A stretch of 64,000 nucleotides of DNA from Nocardia vinacea (GTDB lineage: Bacteria; Actinomycetota; Actinomycetes; Mycobacteriales; Mycobacteriaceae), in NCBI RefSeq assembly GCF_035920345.1, contig NZ_CP109149.1, forward strand, positions 3,410,001 through 3,474,000, read 5' to 3'. The notes beneath the pieces are model-generated. The model did not search any database, had not been told where the DNA came from, and was given only the letters and a program-made list of their open reading frames with translations. A program made the translations under genes and the position numbers. Shown in pieces: positions 52,611-60,084 of this stretch (its first letter is position 1; each line of letters opens with the position of its first letter).

Positions 52611-52661
52611 GTGCCCGAACGACGGCCGACCCCCAAACGACGGAGAGTTCCCTTAGATTGA
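52611..52661 (+). CDS. Putative Arg/Pro-rich leader peptide upstream of the polyamine decarboxylase
   Basis: 16-codon frame starting GTG eight bases after the -10 box and reading VPERRPTPKRRRVPLD, then TGA at 52659-52661. The stop overlaps the decarboxylase TTG start as TTGA. Six of 16 residues are Arg or Lys-plus-Arg clusters (RR, KRRR) and four are Pro, a composition prone to ribosome pausing. The ribosome site GGAGAG for the decarboxylase lies inside this frame. Ornithine-sensing leader peptides are known upstream of enterobacterial speF; no sequence similarity is claimed. Coding is inferred from layout only. Confidence 0.45.
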   Translation: MPERRPTPKRRRVPLD

Positions 52662-53773
52662 CCGGTTCAAACCTGCCCGAATCGCCCTATCTGGCCATCC
52701 ACCCAGAGCGGGTGCGCGAGAACTATCGCGCACTCCAGGCCGCGGTACCAGGAGCCCGAATACGCTTCGCGGTCAAGGCGAGTCCGGTCCCGGAACTCAT
52801 CCGTCTGCTCGACCGTCACGGCGCGGAGTTCGACGTCGCCAGTGTCGGTGAGATCGACCTGTGCCTGCGCGAGGGCGTCGCCCCGGCCCGCATGTGCTAC
52901 GGGAACCCGATCAAGAAGGCCACCCACATCGCTGCCGCCTACGCCGCGGGCGTGCGCCGCTATGCGTTCGACACCGAGGACGATCTGCTGCGCATCGTCG
53001 AGCACGCGCCGGGCTCGGAAGTCGAGTGCCGGTTCCTGTCCTCGGCGCCGCAGTCGACGACTCCCTTCGGCACCAAATTCGGCTGCTCCCCCACCGAGGC
53101 GCTGCGCCTGCTGGTGCGCGCCCGCGATCTCGGACTGATCGTCGGGGGTCCGTACTTCCACGTCGGCTCCCAGCAGACCGACCCGCGGGCCTGGCGCATC
53201 GGCATCGAACAGGCGGGCCGCATCGTGGCAGCGTTGGCGGATAAAGATATTCCGGTGCGCTCGGTGAATATCGGTGGCGGCCTGCCCATTTCGTACGTCG
53301 AGGCGGCACCCGCACTCGATGATATCGGCGCCGTCATCGCGGCCGCCACCGCCGAATTCCTGCCCGAGACCGCCGGACTCGTCATCGAGCCCGGCCGCGC
53401 GCTCGTAGGTTCGGCGGGCACCATTCACGCCGAGGTCATCGGCGTGCGCATAGCGCCGGACGGACGGCGCTGGGTGTATCTCGACATCGGCCGCTACAAC
53501 GGCATGGCCGAGACCGAGAACGAGTACATCGCATACCGCTTCGTCACCGAACGTGACGGAGATCCCGTGGACGAGGCGGTGGTGGCCGGACCGACCTGCG
53601 ATGGCGACGATGTACTGTATCAACGCACGAAGGTCCTTCTTCCGACCTCGTTGCGAGCCGGTGATCGCATCCAGATCCTCGATACCGGCGCCTATACCGC
53701 GAGCTATTCGTCGGTGTCCTTCAATGGTTTTCCGCCCTTGACCGTTCATGTCTCGGGCGCTGAGCGAGAGTGA
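52658..53773 (+). CDS. Fold-III PLP-dependent ornithine/lysine-type decarboxylase
   Basis: 371-residue alanine-racemase-fold decarboxylase. PLP lysine K40 in RFAVKASPVPELI, His in YFHVGSQQTDPRAW, glycine loop VNIGGGLP, phosphate-binding VIEPGRALVG, and the ornithine-decarboxylase signature GPTCDGDDVLY with catalytic-type Cys314. It lacks the extra parts of arginine decarboxylases. Product is probably putrescine or cadaverine. Start TTG 52658 with GGAGAG ten bases upstream. The stop overlaps the next start (GTGA), linking it to the triamine-forming fusion, which favours putrescine as product. Confidence 0.9.
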   Translation: MTGSNLPESPYLAIHPERVRENYRALQAAVPGARIRFAVKASPVPELIRLLDRHGAEFDVASVGEIDLCLREGVAPARMCYGNPIKKATHIAAAYAAGVRRYAFDTEDDLLRIVEHAPGSEVECRFLSSAPQSTTPFGTKFGCSPTEALRLLVRARDLGLIVGGPYFHVGSQQTDPRAWRIGIEQAGRIVAALADKDIPVRSVNIGGGLPISYVEAAPALDDIGAVIAAATAEFLPETAGLVIEPGRALVGSAGTIHAEVIGVRIAPDGRRWVYLDIGRYNGMAETENEYIAYRFVTERDGDPVDEAVVAGPTCDGDDVLYQRTKVLLPTSLRAGDRIQILDTGAYTASYSSVSFNGFPPLTVHVSGAERE

Positions 53774-54984
53774 GTTTGCCTATGACGGCGGAATTCACCG
53801 GCTGGCATGTGCTGGCCGAGTTCGGTGGTGTCGACGTAGATCTCTGCGACGATCTCGAACGACTCGAATCGGCGTTGCGCGAGTCTCTGATCGCGGCGGG
53901 CGTCACCATCTGCGATGTCGTACACAAGAAGTTCGATCCGCAGGGGGTGACCGTCCTCGCGCTGTTGTCGGAGTCCCACGCCTCGATTCACACTTATCCG
54001 GAGTCCGGCGACATCTTTGTCGATGTATTCACCTGCGGAAGTATCGGCGCCGGCGCGTCGAAGGCCGTCGAACTACTGCGAGATAAGTTGTCTCCCAAGG
54101 ATGTTCGCATGCAGGTCATCCAACGCGGGCACGGCTCGACGCGGATCGAGGAGCCGGTGGGCAATGGCCTGACCCGCATCTGGGATCTGCACGAGGTCAT
54201 CGTCGACACCCATACTCCGTTCCAGCACATGGTGATCGCGCGCACCGAACAGGGCATCAGCCTGTTCTCCGACGACGATCGCCAGTCCACGGAGTTCTCC
54301 CAGCTGACCTATCACGAGGCGATGATGGTCCCGGCCTTCGCGCTGGCCGCGAAGCTGGACAAGGTGCTGATCATCGGGTCGGGTGAGGGTGTGGCCAGCC
54401 AGATGTCGGTCGCCGCGGGCGCGACGCTGGTGGATCACGTCGATATCGACCAGCGCGAGGTCGAGTTGTGCGCCGAGCACTTGCCCTACGGCTACACCAG
54501 CGACGAACTGGCCGCCGCGGTGAAGGGCGAGGGCCCGGTCGAAGTGCACTATGCCGACGGCTGGGACTTCCTTGCCAACGCGAACGAGGCGGGCACCCGC
54601 TACGACGTCATAGTCATCGATCTGCCCGATGAGCGGGTCGAGGACGCGCAGCACAACCGGCTCTACGAGTCGGAGTTCCTGTCGCGATGTCGGGCGCTGC
54701 TCGCACCCGGCGGCGTGCTCAGCGCACAGGCCGGATGCGCGACGATGTGGCGCAACGAGACGCTGAAGCGGTCCTGGAAGCGCTTCCACGAGCAGTTCGA
54801 CACCGTGGTGCAGTATGGCAGCGATGAGCACGAGTGGACCTTCCTGTTCGGGATGAACGAGCGAATCGATGACCCGGTGCAGGCAATGACCGATCGACTG
54901 GTCACGCTGCCCTACCGCGCCGAGACGATCGATGCGCGGGCGCTTGTCCGCGGCGCGATCGAGCCGCACGCGCTGCGCGTTTAG
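53770..54984 (+). CDS. Fused S-adenosylmethionine decarboxylase - spermidine synthase-like aminopropyltransferase
   Basis: 404-residue two-domain enzyme. Residues 1-120: SpeD-type pyruvoyl AdoMet decarboxylase with self-cleavage site SESHASIHTYPESGDIF (Ser69, conserved ESH) and Cys89 in VFTCGS. Residues 130-404: aminopropyltransferase with YHEAMMVPAF, nucleotide loop VLIIGSGEGVAS (203-207 replaces the usual GGGDG), acidic HVDIDQREVEL, and catalytic-type DLPDE (D284, D287). One polypeptide would make decarboxylated AdoMet and use it on the diamine from the upstream decarboxylase. GTG 53770 overlaps the upstream stop; ATG 53782 is an alternative start. Confidence 0.9.
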   Translation: MSLPMTAEFTGWHVLAEFGGVDVDLCDDLERLESALRESLIAAGVTICDVVHKKFDPQGVTVLALLSESHASIHTYPESGDIFVDVFTCGSIGAGASKAVELLRDKLSPKDVRMQVIQRGHGSTRIEEPVGNGLTRIWDLHEVIVDTHTPFQHMVIARTEQGISLFSDDDRQSTEFSQLTYHEAMMVPAFALAAKLDKVLIIGSGEGVASQMSVAAGATLVDHVDIDQREVELCAEHLPYGYTSDELAAAVKGEGPVEVHYADGWDFLANANEAGTRYDVIVIDLPDERVEDAQHNRLYESEFLSRCRALLAPGGVLSAQAGCATMWRNETLKRSWKRFHEQFDTVVQYGSDEHEWTFLFGMNERIDDPVQAMTDRLVTLPYRAETIDARALVRGAIEPHALRV

Positions 54985-54994
54985 CAGCACTCTC

Positions 54995-55040
54995 GAATCG
55001 CACCGGCTCCCAAGGGTTTCCCTTCGAGCCGGTGCGGTTC
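54995..55040 (+). terminator. Terminator of the polyamine operon
   Basis: A 15-bp stem with one G-U pair (54995-55009 with 55026-55040) and a small inner GGG/CCC helix, just after the fusion-gene stop. Confidence 0.78.
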
Positions 55041-55049
55041 GGCGTTCGG

Positions 55050-55310
55050 TTACGTGCTCGTGTGTTCGATCGGACTCGGCTTTCCGGACTTGTGGCCGGG
55101 CGCTCGAGCCTGCGGCTGCTTGCGCCAGTCCTCGACATTCATCCCGCCGATACCCCAATCGGTCAGCTCGACCTCGTCGATCACGACGAACGTTGTCGCC
55201 GGGTCCTTCCCGAGGACCTCGCGCAGCAGATCGGTCACACCCTTGATCAGTTGGGTCTTCTGCTCGCGCGTCACGCCCTCGTTCGTGACTTTGATATTGA
55301 CGTATGGCAC
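55050..55310 (-). CDS. 4-oxalocrotonate tautomerase-family protein
   Basis: 86-residue tautomerase. After removal of Met the catalytic Pro1 would be exposed (MPYVNIKVTNEG), followed by the family pattern TREQKTQLIKGVTDLLREVL and TTFVVIDEVELTDWGIGG. The C-terminal 25 residues form a hydrophilic extension beyond the usual 60-70. GTG 55310 overlaps the SDR stop by one base, so the two are co-transcribed. Substrate unknown. Confidence 0.88.
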   Translation of the reverse strand: MPYVNIKVTNEGVTREQKTQLIKGVTDLLREVLGKDPATTFVVIDEVELTDWGIGGMNVEDWRKQPQARAPGHKSGKPSPIEHTST

Positions 55311-56044
55311 TACGCGGCCCTTCCCGAGATGAATCCGCCGTCGACGGGGAAGATGTGGCCGGTGGTGAAGGCTGCGTCCGCGAGATACAGCACCGCTGCG
55401 GTGGTTTCGCTCACCTCACCGATTCGGTTGAGCAAAGCCAGTCGGCCCGAGGCGCTTTCGTCGCCGTCACCGAACAGTGGCGTGCGAATGATACCGGGAG
55501 CGACGGCATTGACCCGGATGCCGTCCGCGGCGAGTTCCGCGGCCAGGCTCGTGGTCAACGCGTGGACGCCGCCCTTGCTGACCAGTCCGGCCGATGCGGG
55601 CAGCCCCGCGAGCGCGTGGTTGATCAGCACCGTTCCGATATTGACAATGCTGCCACCGCTTTTCTGCGCTTGCAGCTGACGCACGACGGCCTGTGTGGTG
55701 AAGTAAGTGCCTTTCAGGTTGCCGTTCAGGTAACTGTCCAGATCCGCCTCGGTGACATCGACGAACGGCTTGGCCCCGAAGATCCCGGCATTGTTCACCA
55801 GCACATCGACTCGCCCGAAACGTTCCACAGCAAGGCGCACGAGCTCGGAACCCGTTGTGGGCGTACCGATATCACCGGCGAATACCGCCAACTGTGATGG
55901 CGCGCCCAACGAATCCGCGACCGCCGCGAGCTTGTCCGCATCCCGTCCGTTGAGCACGACATTGTCGCCACGCGCCACGAAGGCCCGAGCGCTATCGCGC
56001 CCGATCCCACTGGAGGATCCGGTGACGATGACCGTCTTGACCAT
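55310..56044 (-). CDS. SDR-like protein lacking the catalytic tyrosine
   Basis: 244-residue short-chain dehydrogenase fold: cofactor loop IVTGSSSGIGRDSARAF, DVLVNNAGIFGAKPF, C-terminal TGHIFPVDGG. The active-site block reads NHALAGLPASAGLVSKGGVH: Lys157 is kept, but the position of the catalytic Tyr is Gly153 and no Ser occupies the usual site. Either chemistry differs, with the partner tautomerase or another residue supplying acid-base function, or the protein is non-catalytic. Co-transcribed with the tautomerase and preceded by an operator shared with the upstream TetR gene. Confidence 0.88.
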   Translation of the reverse strand: MVKTVIVTGSSSGIGRDSARAFVARGDNVVLNGRDADKLAAVADSLGAPSQLAVFAGDIGTPTTGSELVRLAVERFGRVDVLVNNAGIFGAKPFVDVTEADLDSYLNGNLKGTYFTTQAVVRQLQAQKSGGSIVNIGTVLINHALAGLPASAGLVSKGGVHALTTSLAAELAADGIRVNAVAPGIIRTPLFGDGDESASGRLALLNRIGEVSETTAAVLYLADAAFTTGHIFPVDGGFISGRAA

Positions 56045-56076
56045 ATTCTTCTCTCTTCCTCGTGATACTTACCGAT

Positions 56077-56095
56077 ACGACCGGTCGTCTTGGAA
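56077..56095. promoter_or_regulatory. TetR operator before the SDR-tautomerase operon
   Basis: Palindrome ACGACCGGTCGT (56077-56088) within the 17-mer GACCGGTCGTCTTGGAA (56079-56095), which recurs exactly upstream of the TetR gene. Confidence 0.75.
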
Positions 56096-56132
56096 CAGGT
56101 ACGCGGCCGGCAAGGCCTGCAATATCTAAAGG

Positions 56133-56723
56133 TCAGGGCCGAAAGTAGTCATCCAGCAGTCGGCGCAAACACTTGTGCAGCGGTTCGAGCGAGCGCTCGA
56201 TCTTCATCCTGATCACCGCGCCCTCCCACGATTCCAACAGCAGATCAGCCAATTCCGTGGCGTCGATATCGTCGCGAATCGTCCCGAGCTCCTGCGCCCG
56301 CCGCAGCGCCGCCGCCACCCCATCGCGCCAGGAATTCCAAGCCCCCGCCAAGGATTCCCGCAGCACCTCACTGCCCTCGAGTTCGCCGCCGAGGTTCGCG
56401 ATCAGGCATCCACCGGTGAACTCCGCCCGCACGAAATCATCCATGAGCCGCCCGAAGAACGCTCGCAACCCGGCGACCGGGTCCGACGAACTCCCGAGCG
56501 CCTCGGCCAAATTCCGCTGCACACACAGCGAATGGTGGTCGATGATCGCCTGCCCGAAACTCTCTTTGCTATCGAAGTAGTTGTAGAACGAACCCTTCGG
56601 TACGCCGACCGCATCCAGGATCTGCTTGATTCCGGTCCCGTGATAGCCGTTCGTCAGGAACCCGGCAGCTCCCTGTTCCACCAGAAGCCGTCGAGTGTCA
56701 TCACTGCGTCGAGGTCTCGCCAC
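56133..56723 (-). CDS. TetR/AcrR-family transcriptional regulator
   Basis: 196-residue regulator: DDTRRLLVEQGAAGFLTNGY, GIKQILDAVGVPKGSFYNYF and DSKESFGQAI form the DNA-binding domain; the C-terminal domain with GGCLIANLGGELEGSEVLRE is that of AcuR/YxaF-like regulators of small oxidoreductase operons. GTG 56723 (VARPRRSDD) is preferred because the operator and probable promoter occupy the upstream part of the longer frame. Likely represses itself and the downstream SDR-tautomerase genes. Confidence 0.9.
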   Translation of the reverse strand: MARPRRSDDTRRLLVEQGAAGFLTNGYHGTGIKQILDAVGVPKGSFYNYFDSKESFGQAIIDHHSLCVQRNLAEALGSSSDPVAGLRAFFGRLMDDFVRAEFTGGCLIANLGGELEGSEVLRESLAGAWNSWRDGVAAALRRAQELGTIRDDIDATELADLLLESWEGAVIRMKIERSLEPLHKCLRRLLDDYFRP

Positions 56724-56736
56724 GGAGTTAATATAT

Positions 56737-56753
56737 GACCGGTCGTCTTGGAA
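56737..56753. promoter_or_regulatory. Second TetR operator, upstream of the TetR gene
   Basis: Exact second copy of GACCGGTCGTCTTGGAA in the same orientation as the copy at 56079-56095, next to AT-rich TTAATATAT, a likely promoter core. Confidence 0.75.
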
Positions 56754-56771
56754 TGGCAAATTCGGCTTGGT

Positions 56772-57230
56772 TCAGAGCAGCCGTCGCCACTCGGCGCACC
56801 GAGCCACGAACGTACCCAGATGCTCGGCGGCAAAGCGCTCGGCATACCAATCATCCTGCGCGACAACGGAAGTCCACACGTACGTCCACACCGACATCGC
56901 CGGACCGGGCCGAACCCGCCGCAACTCGTACTCGTCATCCTCGAACGCATCCAGCACCGCCCACTCCCCCGTGTCGAGCCCCGACAACACCACACCTCGC
57001 GCAATCCCACCTCTGGCGGGCACCAACCCGGGATACACCCGCCCCGGCAGTGCCGCCGCCCGCCACCCGGTCAGCTCCGCCGCCACCAATTCCGGACACC
57101 GCCCGATCAACTCGACCAGCACCTCCGGAAACTGCAATGTTCCGTAGACGAACAGCTGATCGCCATTCGCGATCGAGCGACCAAGCCGCTGGCCCGGCTC
57201 GGTCGACACATTGGCACCCGACTCATCCAC
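56772..57230 (-). CDS. Gamma-glutamylcyclotransferase/AIG2-like protein
   Basis: 152-residue protein of the GGCT/AIG2 fold: LFVYGTLQFPEVLVELIGR carries the YGTL loop, with ELTGWRAAALPGRVYPGLVP and VLDAFEDDEYELRRV, whose Glu is in the position of the catalytic acid of the family. GTG 57230 has AAAGGGTG upstream; sequence further upstream in the frame is not conserved. Likely acts on a gamma-glutamyl compound, but many members are uncharacterised. Confidence 0.82.
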   Translation of the reverse strand: MDESGANVSTEPGQRLGRSIANGDQLFVYGTLQFPEVLVELIGRCPELVAAELTGWRAAALPGRVYPGLVPARGGIARGVVLSGLDTGEWAVLDAFEDDEYELRRVRPGPAMSVWTYVWTSVVAQDDWYAERFAAEHLGTFVARCAEWRRLL

Positions 57231-57678
57231 CGTGCACCCTTTCAACTGCCTACCAGCGGAGATTACGCCCAACGATCCGACGCAGGTCACCATCCGGCCC
57301 GCTGACCGGCAGCCGGTCTGGACCGTCGACCTCCCGTTCGGCACCACGAGGAAACCGCTCTGCCGGTCCCCGGCGCCTTCGTCCGCATCGCTAGCGCGCA
57401 TATCGCGAATCGCTCTGTCGGACTGCACAGCCCGGATACCGCCTACCAGGACATGGCGGCCGTGATCGCCACCACCCAACCAACGCCGACCATTCGATAG
57501 ACCTGCGTTGGAACTGGGGTGGTTACTCACCCGACAAACAATTCACCGGAAGCGTCGAGGTGGCCGGATGCTCCGACCGAGCCACCGCCGCCGACGCCCA
57601 CCCGAGCGCTACCTCACCCCGAATGCCATAGCCCTGCGGCGCCGACTCCGCACCGAACTCGAAACCTGCGAATAGCCT
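57231..57678. other. 448-base stretch with possible coding debris
   Basis: No intact gene. Three plus-strand fragments in different frames look protein-like: around 57360 (LPVPGAFVRIASAHIANRSV), around 57500 (DLRWNWGGYSPDKQFTGSVE) and ending at a stop near 57675 (LRRRLRTELETCE). They could be pieces of one gene broken by two frameshifts; I do not recognise the family. Confidence 0.3.
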
Positions 57679-58524
57679 TCACACGAACGCGTGGCTATTG
57701 CGTACGCACCACTCCGCGAACGTTCGCGGACTTCTGCCGAGCAGCTCACGCACTGTGTCGGTGCGGAATCCCACCGTATCGGCGCGCATCAGCTCGAACC
57801 CCTCGATGATCGCCGCCGCCAGCGCCGGTGGTGCACCGCCCGGGTAGCGGGATTCCAAAGCCTCCTGCGGTGTGGCCGCCTCGTGCACATCGATGGCGCG
57901 ACCGATCGTGCGGGCGATGGTCGCGACTTGTTCTGCGACAGTGCAGGTTTCCGCGCCGGTGAGGGTGTATGTCATGCCGTGGTGACCGTCGCCGGTGAGC
58001 ACCTCGGCCGCCACCGCGGCGATATCGGCGGGGTCGATCGGGGCGTAGCGACCGGGTCCGGTGGGGTCGAGAACCGTGCCGCCGGAGCGGATCGTCTGCG
58101 CCCACGCCAGCGCATTCGTCATGAATCCACCGGGCCGCAGCACGGTCACCGGTATGCCGGATTCGGCGACGACCCGCTCGCGCTCGACATGCCACCGCCC
58201 CATGGCCGGTACCGGATCGCCCATCGCATTGAACGACGACAACTGCACGATATGCCCTACTCCGGCCGCTCGCGCCGCGTTCACCGCATCGACGGTGTGT
58301 GCCAGGCCGATGCCGGGCACCAGCAGGAACAGCGCTTCGGCACCGTCGAATGCAGGCGCGAGGGTCGCCGGATCGTCCAGATCGCCGACGATCAACTCAC
58401 CTCCGCCCGGATCCGCGGCACGAGCCGGATCGCGCACGAGAACACGGAATTCCGCACCTCTGGCCGCGAGTTCGCCGACGAGTTCACGACCGATATTTCC
58501 GGTGCCACCGGTGACCACTATCAT
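57679..58524 (-). CDS. NmrA-like NAD(P)-binding oxidoreductase
   Basis: 281-residue atypical SDR of the NmrA/TMR type: IVVTGGTGNIGRELVGELAA cofactor loop, FRVLVRDPARA, GDLDDPATLAPAFDGAEALF, VQLSSFNAMGD and RPGGFMTNALAW. It lacks the classical YxxxK motif, as usual for NmrA-like proteins such as quinone reductase QorB. Divergent from a MarR regulator with a large inverted repeat between them, so expression is probably inducer-controlled. Confidence 0.9.
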   Translation of the reverse strand: MIVVTGGTGNIGRELVGELAARGAEFRVLVRDPARAADPGGGELIVGDLDDPATLAPAFDGAEALFLLVPGIGLAHTVDAVNAARAAGVGHIVQLSSFNAMGDPVPAMGRWHVERERVVAESGIPVTVLRPGGFMTNALAWAQTIRSGGTVLDPTGPGRYAPIDPADIAAVAAEVLTGDGHHGMTYTLTGAETCTVAEQVATIARTIGRAIDVHEAATPQEALESRYPGGAPPALAAAIIEGFELMRADTVGFRTDTVRELLGRSPRTFAEWCVRNSHAFV

Positions 58525-58535
58525 CAGATCTCCAT

Positions 58536-58579
58536 ATCGTTAGCCGTCTAACGAAATGGAACGTTAGACGGCTAACGAT
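58536..58579. promoter_or_regulatory. Nested palindromic MarR operator
   Basis: Perfect 18-bp arms (58536-58553 and 58562-58579) around an 8-base spacer; the core CGTTAGCCGTCTAACG is itself a palindrome (CGTTAG/CTAACG). This gives two side-by-side dimer sites in the divergent promoter of the NmrA-like and MarR genes. Confidence 0.85.
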
Positions 58580-58610
58580 CTATTCGTCAATCGCCAAGGA
58601 GATCCGACCC

Positions 58611-59045
58611 GTGCCCGAGTTCCTCGACCTACACGGCCGCAGTTCGAAGGTGCTGCGCGCACTTGCCGACCGCGAAATGCGCACGCACGGACTGCATCTG
58701 GGCCAGAATTACGTCCTGGCCCTACTGTGGGAGCAGGATGGGCGCACTCCGGGCGAGGTCGCCGCGGCGTTGAACGTCACCACCCCGACCGTCGTCAAAA
58801 TGGCCACCCGCATGAACGCCGCGGAGCTGCTGGAGCGCCGTCGCGACGACCACGACAACCGCCTCGTCCGCCTCTGGCTCACCGATAAGGGACGCGCCCT
58901 TCAACAGCCGATCGAGGCACAGCGACAAGCCTTGGAGGACAAGGTGACCGCCGAGCTCACCCCCACCGAACGCCGTTACCTCATGAGCGCACTGCGCAAG
59001 ATCCACCGCACCGCAACCGAACTCCTCGGCGACGCCGCACCCTGA
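58611..59045 (+). CDS. MarR-family transcriptional regulator
   Basis: 144-residue winged-helix regulator: HGLHLGQNYVLALLWEQDGR, TPGEVAAALNVTTPTVVKMA and the wing LERRRDDHDNRLVRLWLTDK are canonical MarR elements. GTG start with AAGGAGA upstream. Very probably binds the nested palindrome just upstream and controls both itself and the divergent NmrA-like gene. Inducer unknown. Confidence 0.92.
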   Translation: MPEFLDLHGRSSKVLRALADREMRTHGLHLGQNYVLALLWEQDGRTPGEVAAALNVTTPTVVKMATRMNAAELLERRRDDHDNRLVRLWLTDKGRALQQPIEAQRQALEDKVTAELTPTERRYLMSALRKIHRTATELLGDAAP

Positions 59046-59055
59046 TCCCGCGGCC

Positions 59056-59970
59056 TCAGTTCACTCCGGGCCGCTGGGACCGAATGATCTGCGCCAGCCG
59101 TTCGTAATCGTCCGCGCGCGCCGTCGACGCGCGAAACGCCAGACCGAGCGTGCGCCCCGGAGCGGGGGCGGCGAAATGCGCGGTTTCCAATGTGCCGCGC
59201 GCGGTTTCGGCCGCCACCGCCATCTCCGGAATCAACGTCACCCCGAGACCGCCTGCGACACACTGGACCACGGTCGCCAGCGAAGCCGCACGGGTATCGC
59301 CGACCGCACCCGGATGGGCGTCGGCGGAGCGGCAGAATTCCAGGGTCTGATCACGCAGGCAGTGACCCTCGTCGAGCAGTAGCAGCGGCAGCGCGTCCAA
59401 GGTGGCGGGTGCGATATCGGTGCGCCCGGCCAGCTCGTGACCGCGCGGAGTCACCAGGACGAATTCCTCGGTGTACAGCGGGATCTCGACGAGTCCAGGC
59501 GCTTCGGTCGGCAGCGCGAGCAGCGCCACATCCAGGACGCCGGTGCGCAATCCCTCCAGCAGCCGGGCGGTTTGGTCCTCGACCACCTGGGGATTCAAAG
59601 CGGGCAATTCCTTGCGCAATTCGGGCAGCAGATCCGGCAGCACATACGGGGCAACCGTCGGAATGATGCCGATCCGCAGGGTGCCGCCCAGGCTGTCACC
59701 GGTCGCCGAGGCGACGAATCGATCGGCCGCCTCGAGGGTCGCGGTCGCCTGCGGCAGCAGCCGCATACCCGCGGCGGTGACGAGCACCCGCCGGGTGCTG
59801 CGCTCGATCAGCTGCAGCCCGAGCCCGTGTTCCAATGCGGCCAGTGCCTGCGATAACGTGGGCTGGCTCACACTGAGCCGCGCGGCCGCTGTGCCGAAGT
59901 GGCGGTACTCCGCGACCGCTACGAACGCACGCAGCTGCGACAGGGTCGGCTGATAAGTCTGATCAGTCAC
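59056..59970 (-). CDS. oxyR: LysR-type peroxide sensor OxyR
   Basis: 304-residue LysR regulator with N-terminal helix-turn-helix ([20 protein letters not shown]) and effector domain containing the redox pair C204 and C213 in [19 protein letters not shown], spaced as in E. coli C199/C208. It activates ahpC under peroxide; oxyR is decayed in M. tuberculosis but intact here. GTG 59970 lies seven bases after TACACT, suggesting leaderless translation; the open frame extends 27 bases further upstream. Divergent from ahpC. Confidence 0.94.
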   Translation of the reverse strand: MTDQTYQPTLSQLRAFVAVAEYRHFGTAAARLSVSQPTLSQALAALEHGLGLQLIERSTRRVLVTAAGMRLLPQATATLEAADRFVASATGDSLGGTLRIGIIPTVAPYVLPDLLPELRKELPALNPQVVEDQTARLLEGLRTGVLDVALLALPTEAPGLVEIPLYTEEFVLVTPRGHELAGRTDIAPATLDALPLLLLDEGHCLRDQTLEFCRSADAHPGAVGDTRAASLATVVQCVAGGLGVTLIPEMAVAAETARGTLETAHFAAPAPGRTLGLAFRASTARADDYERLAQIIRSQRPGVN

Positions 59971-59974
59971 GCCT

Positions 59975-59994
59975 ATCAGTGTAGTGCGACTGAT
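59975..59994. promoter_or_regulatory. Inverted repeat in the oxyR-ahpC intergenic region
   Basis: ATCAGT and ACTGAT are separated by eight bases and overlap the putative oxyR -10 (59978-59983 on the minus strand). Further ATCAG/TGATA half-sites lie just inside oxyR. Likely OxyR autoregulatory site; the ahpC start is about 90 bases away. Confidence 0.55.
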
Positions 59995-60084
59995 CACGTT
60001 TACCTTTCACCGGCCTTTGGGCAAGATCACCAGTGAGCTTTTCGATCCACTCGCTCTAGCAAACCGACTGACGAGGAGACAAGC

